Assembly: GCA_964036195.1 (NCBI GenBank)
Contig: OZ038450.1
Location: forward strand, 3,722,701-3,786,700
Source: Sphaerolaimus hirsutus
Taxonomy: Eukaryota; Nematoda; Chromadorea; Monhysterida; Sphaerolaimidae
Length of the DNA stretch: 64,000 nucleotides
Reading direction: 5' to 3'
In this document: piece by piece, positions 56,118 to 64,000 of the stretch
Layout of the letters: every line of letters begins with the position of its first letter
Position numbering within the stretch: position 1 is the first letter of the stretch
Made by a program: the position numbers and the translations under genes
The notes under the pieces: model-generated
Told to the model about the DNA's origin: nothing
Seen by the model: only the letters and a program-made list of their open reading frames with translations
Databases searched by the model: none

Positions 56118-57686
56118 CTACCAATGTCCCCGCTGCCCATATCGGACGTATCGCCAGGTGTCACCCACAGACGATGTAAAATGTCCTGTAGTATGGAAAT
56201 GTCATGCAAAGTATCAGAAATCATGTAACATCCCCTATAAAGCGGCAACCTTATTTTTCCATTTTACAGGGCATTTTACATGTCATTTGACACTTTGTAT
56301 GACATTTGACATTTTACAGGGCATTTTACAGGGTCCGGGAGTGCCCCCAGGATCTGACTTTCCACTTAAAGCGCATGCACCAAATCTTATCGGGCACCGA
56401 TTGGCAATTTCGCACGTGTTTCGGAATAGAAAAAGGGTCGCGGCGCGTAGAAAATCAGAAAGGAAATGATCCGAAGACTTCACTTCCGAAAAAGGGAGCG
56501 CCGGGGAAACGGAGAGTACAAGCGTCTCCTGCGAATGTGAGTGTAAATGAGGTATATTTTTTATATTGTCTCCACATAAAATAAATATAACAAAATCTCT
56601 CTGGAAAAACCTGGAGAAAATATAAATATACTCGGCGGACCGCAAGTATGCGCAGAATCCTGCCATAATTTGTGATAAATTTCGTAATTAATTATTCAAT
56701 AGTAAAAACGAAATATTGTGATGAGAAATAAAAGCTAGAAAAATTTAATTCATTGTTCAGATGGGTTATGGTAGAATTCCATACTAAGTGTGATGTCCGC
56801 CGAGTATACCCCAATATAATTTTTATATTTTTTAAAATATTTATATTTTTCTCCCATGATGTTTGAAAGGCTAATCTCGCAGCCAGAAAACACGGACGCA
56901 TGGCTAGATTTCGGCATCCTGTGGTGCGAGGTGTGCGATTTCGCGTGCGACCGGCCGGCGGTCATGCGGCGGCACCACTTTGATCAGCACCGGGATTACG
57001 TGCTCGCCATGCAGAAAAAGCATGAGAATGTGCGTTGCCGGGTTTGAAATTGGTTGGATTTTGAATAGTGTAAATAGTTTCATGGCGGGTTTGTTCACAA
57101 ATTGGGACGTGTGCGAAGATTGAGCACGTTTGAATTAGATGTTTGGAAGTTCGTGGAAAGAACCGTAGTGCGGCTGTAAAACTATATTATTTGGCAAAAG
57201 CTATGGGGTTAGATTAGAAAAATTAGATACATTTACAAACGAACTTTGCAATGAAAGCAACTGCATACCATCTGAATAAATTTCTTTGAAAATTTTTTCA
57301 CCACATTACATTACTCCCAATCTGCGTGAATTCGGTGCATGATTATTTGTGACTTTATTCATCAAAATACCGTAACACTCATTGTATAGCGTTCACTCCG
57401 ATTGTCATACCAATGTGAAAGTCACGGTAATAAATCGTAATTATTTTTGCAGGGCCTCGTTTCATGCAACCAGTGCCCCTTTGTAACGAAGGAACAATCG
57501 ACATTGGCGGAGCATATAAAAACTGCGCATTTGCCATTTTTCTGGAAGTGCGATTTCCCTGGGTGCAGTTTCTCTTGTAGACAGGTCAAATATTACAACG
57601 CGCATAAATACATTCACGCTGATAATACTAGTGCTACTGCGGAGGATAACACAGCTAATCCGGAGGAATCTACAGTGATTGATTGA
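56118..57686 (+). CDS. Module 6: C2H2 zinc-finger exon set (4 exons)
   Basis: Exons 56118-56157, 56351-56536, 56883-57029 and 57453-57686 join in frame (entry phase 2, then phase 0) and end at TGA 57684. The first two exons duplicate module 5, but one finger codon at the intron border is missing, leaving an 11-residue loop. Exon 3 has a C-x2-C-x12-H-x4-H finger; exon 4 has C-x2-C and C-x4-C fingers and an acidic tail. No ATG start was found upstream. The C-terminal finger pair resembles genes 1 and 2. Confidence 0.68.
56158..56350 (+). mobile_element. Hairpin intron (Introner-like) D
   Basis: This 193-bp intron starts GTGTCACCCACAGACG and ends GTCCGGGAGTGCCCCCAG. It is the segmental duplicate of C. 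Confidence 0.72.
56627..56808. mobile_element. MITE family M, copy 5
   Basis: TATACTCGGCGGACCGCAAG to CCGCCGAGTATA, a duplicate of copy 3. Confidence 0.85.
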
Positions 57687-57792
57687 ATTGACATTGTCCC
57701 GAATTTGATTGGGGAGGCATATTTTTCGGGCAGCAGCCCGACACAGGGCATGCCTTAAACGCGCAAATTGCATAATGTGAAAGATCTAAATC

Positions 57793-57974
57793 TACCGTAT
57801 ATCCTGGATTAAGACCCCAGGGGTGCTAACATTCTTTTGTATTTTCATCGATCGTTTTTGTAAGTGTTGTAGCATTTATTCATCCAGAGGGGGTTATTCG
57901 AGGGCAGAGTTATTTTATCGCCTCGCCAACAGTGTGGAGTTATTCTAGGGGGTCTTATTGGAGCATATACGGTA
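57793..57974. mobile_element. Word element with TACCGTATATCC ends
   Basis: TACCGTATATCCTGGATTAAG and CTTATTGGAGCATATACGGTA are imperfect inverted ends around GGGGTTATTC words. Confidence 0.65.
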
Positions 57975-58094
57975 ATTACGTGTGCACCGCCTATCGAGCA
58001 TTCGATTTCAATTCGTATTGCTTTCGGACACAATCTGTCTACTGTGCCCTACGTGCACGATGGGCGACACGTTTAAGGTGCCGGGCATATTTAA

Positions 58095-58200
58095 TTGAGG
58101 CCTCTACTTCTAAAAGTCGACAAGTTTGTTTCCGGGCCTAACTCGAAATTTTCATATTTTGGACTTGTCGACTTTTAGAAGTAGACGCCTCAATTGCGAA
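58095..58200. repeat. Near-perfect hairpin
   Basis: AATTGAGGCCTCTACTTCT and AGAAGTAGACGCCTCAATT arms continue into AAAAGTCGACAAG/CTTGTCGACTTTT around a loop of about 35 bp. This is a likely MITE core. A structured RNA is possible but unsupported. Confidence 0.6.
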
Positions 58201-59207
58201 TTGCCAGGCATGTCCATTATCCATTCGGGCATACCTTCCTAATTAAACCAGGTCCATGTTTTCTTGCATTTTATTTTCATTTACTTGATTCCATCAAAAC
58301 TGCCCCAGGAATTTTTCGTTTCGCTACCGGCACTCGCTACCTATATTGAATACGTTTGACGCGTTTTTAAGCCCTAACACCAGTAGTTGATCAGAAACGG
58401 TAATAATGTCCGTGTATACTTTTAAATTTCCGTTATTGTGGTCTGCTTTCATTGTTTTCTGCGCTCTGCGCGGATTTTTTCTTCAAATTGTACCAGATGC
58501 TAAAATGTTTGTGTTAAATTTAAAATGAAGATAAAATAATTATAACATTAATGTTATTATCAAATATACGTGTGAAAAAACTTTTGATGGCTTGGAAATA
58601 TCAAGTATCGTTTAGAAATTCATGGTCTACTCTGTTGAACCATCTGTTCTGCCGGATTTAGTATACTGTATTTCCTCGACATACCGCAAGGGGGTTTATT
58701 ATTTCGCCAGCAATTTGGGGGGGGGGTAATTCCAGGGCAAAAATTTTCATTACGGATCGTAGTAAAGAATGGCTTTTACATACGCAAAACTGGTAATAAA
58801 CGTGACCAAACGGAATACATTTAGACACATAAACGTAGATAAACCACACAAACTATGTGTAGTTGCGGTGCAAATTGGCAGCAAGTAATATAGCCTGTAC
58901 ATGATGTACCTCATTCCAGATGAGGGTTTTTTCGAGGGGGTATTTTTTCCTCAGCTCGCTCAGACCTGGAGGTATTTCAAGGTATAACTGCGGATGTTGG
59001 CCATTCTCCAATAAATAGGTCGTTCCAGCACATTTTGGGCGTAGGATATTTCTATGTACTGTATTACCTCAAAATACCCCCAGGGGGTTAATTCTAGGTG
59101 GTGTCTTTTATTTCGCCAGAGGGTTCCTACGTAAGAAAAAGTACATATTTACCTAGTAAACATTTGTGAAATCGCTTGTCGCGCGGTCAGAGCAAATGCA
59201 TCCAAAT
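58200..59207. other. Repeat-rich gap without a gene
   Basis: AT-rich sequence to 58660, then decayed ACCGTATTTCCTCGA-type elements (about 58665-59130). No coding exon is seen. Confidence 0.5.
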
Positions 59208-59426
59208 TAGTGATGTAAAAGCGCCATGGCGCTAGCGCCAAAGCAAAAAGCGCCATGGCGTTTTTGGCGCTTGGCGCTATTTTTGCCCGACACCATGAAC
59301 ACAATATCTGGGGCGCCATGGCGCTTCCGCTACTTGGCGCCATTTTGCTCTAGCGTCACTGGCGCTGGGCATCGGTAAAGCGCCATGGTGCTTGGCGCCA
59401 AAGTCCTGGCGCTTTTTACATCACTA
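59208..59426. mobile_element. hAT-like element of GGCGCC/CCATGG palindromes, TSD ATCCAAAT
   Basis: Ends TAGTGATGTAAAAGCGCC and GGCGCTTTTTACATCACTA are flanked by ATCCAAAT (59200-59207, 59427-59434). The core is almost entirely self-complementary words (GCGCCATGGCGC). Confidence 0.88.
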
Positions 59427-59434
59427 ATCCAAAT

Positions 59435-61916
59435 GTCAGCCTGGAAGTCGGAAAACTCTAAGATTAACAGTTTTCTGCTGTCGGAAATCGGAAAGCTGAC
59501 ACCGTGAATTTGTTGAGTTGCTCGACCAGCGCCCATGCTCACTTATTTTAACAAACATGACAGTTGACAAGTAAAATAGGGAAAATATGACAGTTCACAA
59601 ATAAAAATATGATACTTCACAAGTGTAGTACCACTCACTTGACTAGTAGATGCAGACAGTGACAACTAGTCTATCACTCGACCAGTGATAGACCAGTCCT
59701 GCGTGAAATTATTCATTTCGAGTTAGAAGGTGAAATGAACATTCCTTATAGCGCAACTCGATTCACGCGTATATACAAAAAGATTATTTGCAAACGTAAA
59801 TTTGCAACCGTAATGCAAACAACTTGAATTTTAATTTGTAGGTGGATAACCGAGACCCTACGCATTTCCCATACGGCGTATTCCACATGCAAATACGTTG
59901 CACAATTTTTCTCCTGTATTGCACAAACCTAACATTGCGCATGAGTGCCGTCAGTTGCACATGGCAGAACAAAGATTGCACATATATGGCGAGTCTCAAG
60001 TGGCAAAAATTGCACATGGCACCAGTAAATTCCCCATAATGCAAAGTATGCAGCAGTGAAATCAAAGGGATTAGTGAGTATTGAGCTGAATGTGCAAACA
60101 AGTGCAAGTAAATGTATGTGATTGTGCCTACACACACTAGTTGACAACAGAAATTTCCCAAACTGATAAATCTGTTTTGAACACATTTGAGTTTACCATA
60201 CTGACTGCTTTTTGATCTCTGTCAACAGTATTACTCAATATTAGATTTTTTGCATCAACTTATTCATTCTCAATGAGACTGAGTTTGACTCAAGCAATTA
60301 AAAAAAATATTTTCAATAATGGCAAACAAATCAGCCAGCTTAAAAATTGTATTTTTAATCAACCCCAAATACAATGGTGACAAAAAGTGCCAATGGCCAT
60401 AAATATGTGGATAATCTGTATACTTGACACTATTATGCAATTAAGGGCAGCTGTGTTTTTGCATTAACTTGCATTATTGTATATACTGTTGACACACACT
60501 AGTTGACAACTGAAATTTCCAAAACTGATAAATCTATTTTGAATACATTTGAGTTTACCATAGTGAATTATTTTTAATCTCTGTGAAAAGTATTAGTCAA
60601 TATTAGATTTTTAATCTTCATCAACTTATTTACTCTGGAAAACTGAAATGTATTTAAAACAGATTTATCAGCATTGGAATTTTCAGTTGTCCACTAAAAA
60701 GTATGTTTAGGGCCATATAAATTTATTTGCTGAAAATGGCTATTACTGGTTATCATTTGGAATAGATTCTAGTGATCTATTTAAATTCCCTTCAGAGAAT
60801 TTTGACGAAAAATGAGACAGTTTCATTCAAGCAATTAAAACAAATCGATTTTCAATATTGGCTAAAAAATCAGCCAGCTTAAATTCATAGATTTTAATCA
60901 ACCCCAAATACAACAGTGACAGATAGTGCCAATGGCCAGTAATATTTGGATAATCTGTATACTTGACTCTATTATGCAATGAAGGGCAGCTGTGTTTTTG
61001 CATTAACTTGCATTATTGTAAATACTATGAATTTGGACCCTTCACATCTGCACGAATTGCACATGAACACAGAAGATTGCACATGAGGGCTGTGCATACT
61101 TTGTGTTATGGCAAATGGATACCCATTTTGCCGTTGAATCTTTGCCCCCCATGGGGAATATTAGGTATGTCCCCATGTGCAACTTATCAATTTGTGGAAT
61201 GTGCGGCACTTATGGGAAGTTAATTACAAATGTGCAATACGCGGTTATGGGGAATCCGCCATTCCCCGGATAAGAGAACCAATTTACACGCTGGCGGTGA
61301 TCGCTTGGCAAATGTATTTAGGTACACGCGCAAATCTAGAAATTCATGCATCTACCTTGATCGCGATAAAATGCCGCTGGTCAAATTTACCTGCGCGTGA
61401 AAGGGGTCGTGTTATTGGGACGGGCAATTAATGTAAATCTTTGCACCAAACGGGAAACAGATTTGTAGCCAGGACCAGGGTTGGCAAAATCTCAAAATTC
61501 AAAAAATTTCTGGCGATATGATAAATCCCCATTGAATTACCCCCTCAAAAATTCTCACTCTGAAAAAATAAACCCCCGGGGGGTATTTCAGGGAAATACA
61601 GTATGTATTTTGACTGACTGGTCTGTATATTTACCTATGTAGGCAATTAGTGACAGTCTGAAGCTGATCTGAAGCCAGAAAATGTAGTGAAAATGATTTT
61701 TTTGCATAGGGGACTGAAGCAGATTGATTACAAATACACCTCAAATTGATTTGTTACAAAAATTGTGAACGTTGTTCCTTGTGTCACAATTCAATGGTCA
61801 TGCGTTTTTCTGGAGAAATATGAAGTTTTTGGAAAAAACTGTTGCTTTTCCACATTTGGTCTTACACCTGACCCCAGTATTTTTAGGATGGGTTCTAACT
61901 TCAACTTGCTCAAGAT
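59435..61916. other. Repeat-rich gap without a supported gene
   Basis: Contains TTGCACATG-word repeats (about 59880-60045 and 61060-61250). Two family T related MITEs occur (about 60125-60490 and 60490-60715), with CAACCCCAAATACAA blocks repeated at 60360 and 60900. A faded ACCGTATTTCC element lies at 61500-61605. No exon is supported. Confidence 0.5.
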
Positions 61917-62165
61917 TAGGGTGTCAACAAAACTTTATTTACGGAAAACGGAAACGGAAATTTTTTTGCACTTGCCGGAAAACGGAAAAGGAAACGGAAA
62001 AATTGTTGCACTTGGCGGAAAACGGAAACGGAAAAAAAATTTGCACTTGCTGGAAAACGGAAACAGAAACCGAATAATTTTTGCACTTGGCAGAAAATGG
62101 AAACGGAAGTGGAAAAAAATTTGCCTGAGGAAAGCAGAAGCTGAAAACGGAAAGTTGACACCTTA
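61917..62165. mobile_element. hAT-like element of CGGAAA words, TSD CTCAAGAT
   Basis: TAGGGTGTCAAC and GTTGACACCTTA ends are flanked by CTCAAGAT (61909-61916, 62166-62173). The core has about five copies of a unit near 45 bp containing TTTGCACTTG and GGAAAACGGAAACGG. Confidence 0.9.
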
Positions 62166-62173
62166 CTCAAGAT

Positions 62174-62950
62174 GCGCAAAACGCATGTGCATGACAAATG
62201 TGCCAGGTGGTTCAAATTTTTATTGGGGAGTCTTATTTGATATCTAATGATTTATATTTTGTTTGTGTATTTACAGTCTTTTTAGTCTCGTCCGTGAAGA
62301 CTGACACTTGTATTCCCTGATTCTTTCTGTAAATATGTGTGGTGCACTATGTAGTATCTTTAGGAGTTAAACGCGATTTTCCGTTGATTAAAATTGTGCA
62401 CCACTCGAACATTCGTAAATATTGATATCCACTGCAGTGATTAAAAATGGGGCAGCCGTACAATTTAACGTCAGTTTGATATGGTTAATTTTATTTTAGC
62501 AGTGAATGGCTGCTTGAATGATTGCCGGTGTTTTGACATGAATTGTCAATTGGAGATTGAGTTCCGCAGGATTGGACCCGCAGTTGACATCGCAAATTCG
62601 TGTCAACGCAATGTTAACTAAATAGGTAGCACAAAAAGTTTTTTAAAGCATCGCACTTAACAGAAACAATGAAAATTTAATGTCACGATATAAAATGAAC
62701 TAGGGTCTGTAACATAGAAAAGTTGAAATCACATAATTGACGAAAATTCAGTTGACACAAGTTCAGTTGACATCAGCGTGTGTGGCGCCATTTCCGCTAA
62801 ATTTTGTGCGAAATTACACCTACAAATGAATAGTGTTTGGTTCAGCTAATCTAGCCCGTTCGCGTTTCCCGTTACCCCAAACTCTCGCTCGCTCAATTCC
62901 CACAACAATAAACAACCCATCTTGGCTCGGCGCCAAGTGTGCAATAAATT
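62174..62950. other. AT-rich gap
   Basis: No gene is seen. Traces of the GTTGACA-type MITE ends lie near 62580 and 62750. Confidence 0.4.
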
Positions 62951-63643
62951 GTGACCGTTCTCTTCGTGCGACAGCGCCGGCCTCGAGGCGGAAAAAGCTT
63001 TACACCGACCGAAAATACAGTAAGACACTTGACACATTCTCCACCAAAATCGATATTTTCCACCAAAAACCGGAGACACGACGCAAAATCGACCCTAGTT
63101 TTTGGTGATTTTTTGGTGCGATTTTGTCCTGGCGGCCAGTGGTTCCGTGCCGGAAAATGTCCGATTTGAGTGGATTAGCGCTAAACGGTTCGTTTTTTGG
63201 TGATTTACTGTTTTGTCTTGGGTTCCTTTGGGGGTTTTCGCCGTCCCTGTAATCATGGCCGGAATAATTGATACGATTTTCCGGTCGACCTATGTTCGGA
63301 TACTAATTTTCGGTTGTTTCTGATGCGGGATTTCATTTTAATGAGAGAATTTTTGATTAAAATGTCCGATTAAGCGTGGGAATGGGCTGCCGCGTCTGCT
63401 GCACTTTCAAAATTTGTTCATAGAAAATACAATGATTTTATTTCAACACAGGTGGAGAACCTCTGGGATAGCCAATGTCAAATCTGGCACCAAAATGAAC
63501 CAAGAAACCAGGCGTCACGACTGCCATTGGCGGAAAATCGACGCTCAAAGATCATAGGCGGACAATTTTTTGTGTGCCCACTTTGTGGTGATGATGGTGA
63601 AGCTTGTGAAAGATTCTTTGTGGTTCGTTCGATGAATGTCTGA
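62951..63643 (+). CDS. Possible two-exon gene end, single CxxC motif
   Basis: A candidate exon to 63019 (donor GTAAGA) joins in phase 0 to a terminal exon 63452-63643 (acceptor TTTCAACACAG, stop TGA). The last exon encodes a CPLC pair and one further Cys but no full finger. The 5' exon has no clear acceptor or ATG. Confidence 0.35.
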
Positions 63644-63910
63644 TATGAATTTGATTTGAAGCATTTAAAGTAGACTGTGTGTAATTAATTTACCCGTGTG
63701 TCTGTATGAACAATGAAACTAGAATCGTAAATATACTGTCGCATTATCACTTGTCGCCCTATCCGTCTCACTCGACGGGAGCACCACAGTGCTGCTCTAC
63801 CATAACCACCCGAATTTCCCGCCATATCAACCATAGAAATCACACTCAAATCAATCCGACCTCCAACCCAAGCCAAGAGCCAGTCAACCAACTACCGTAA
63901 CCCTTTGAAT

Positions 63911-64000
63911 ATGGCCGAGTTGACGCCGAACGGGGCGCACATCGAGCTGGGCATGGCCGCCTTCTACAACCACAGCATGTCCGTCATGCAGAACTACTGC
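63911..64000 (+). CDS. Start of a new gene, cut by window end
   Basis: ATG 63911 opens 30 codons with GC-rich, well-behaved coding composition up to the window end. It encodes Ala/Met-rich residues with no recognisable motif. The preceding bases (TTTGAAT) hold no acceptor, so this may be the transcript's own first exon. Confidence 0.55.
   Translation, partial: MAELTPNGAHIELGMAAFYNHSMSVMQNYC

Noticed and set aside
58095-58200. Structured RNA gene
   Set aside because: The hairpin arms are near perfect with no covariation evidence and look like a MITE core.
61177-61431. Possible decayed zinc-finger exon
   Set aside because: A few Cys and His residues occur but spacing does not fit C2H2, and the region is made of GCACATG words.

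Overview
The window is eukaryotic and reads as a repeat-packed stretch of an invertebrate animal genome. Introns end in TTTTCAG-type acceptors and some are only about 48 bp. Several ATGs sit a few bases after an acceptor, as at spliced-leader sites, so a nematode-like host is my best guess (inference, low to moderate confidence). No bacterial-style operons, rRNA or tRNA genes were seen.

Region 1 (1-21554) is one very large Ty3/gypsy-type LTR retrotransposon, cut by the left window edge. Its order is 5' LTR (partial), primer binding site, gag-pol, a large extra gene for a UPF1/SF1-type helicase, a long 3' untranslated stretch, a small membrane-protein ORF upstream of the U3 promoter, and the 3' LTR. 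Its interior carries a 5.56-kb tandem duplication (5564-11126 and 11138-16700), so the second half of pol and the helicase N-terminus occur twice. Reverse transcriptase is broken by a frame change and has Asn in place of the motif A Asp. The helicase frame is interrupted by one in-frame UGA just before Walker A in both copies. A CCGGT-centred box lies 18-27 nt upstream of the ATG of each element ORF.

Region 2 (22.6-31.0 kb) holds two complete multi-exon C2H2 zinc-finger genes (308 and 388 codons). Region 3 (31.5-43.05 kb) is a nest: a TIR element contains a hAT-like element with an 8-bp target duplication, which contains a 10.45-kb Ty3/gypsy element with identical 140-bp LTRs and a 5-bp duplication. 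That innermost element has an intact 2019-aa gag-pol and a 4-kb cargo of two divergent, intron-containing genes of unknown function. One gene (351 aa, 7 exons) is antisense and the other (337 aa, 5 exons) is sense. All exon joins keep frame, and this cargo is the most unusual system in the window.

Region 4 (43.3-57.7 kb) holds at least four further zinc-finger exon modules with their own stop codons, related by local duplication and riddled with MITEs. Several of their introns, and two in the first zinc-finger gene, are built from related hairpin elements whose arms reach both splice sites, so they are candidate Introners. Region 5 (57.7-64.0 kb) is mostly repeats, ending with a possible small zinc-binding exon and the start of a new gene at 63911.

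A genome-wide theme is short TIR elements, often with 8-bp target duplications, whose cores are iterations of a simple word (CCCGAT, CGGAAA, TATCTATC, GGCGCC/CCATGG, CCCCCTCGAAATA).
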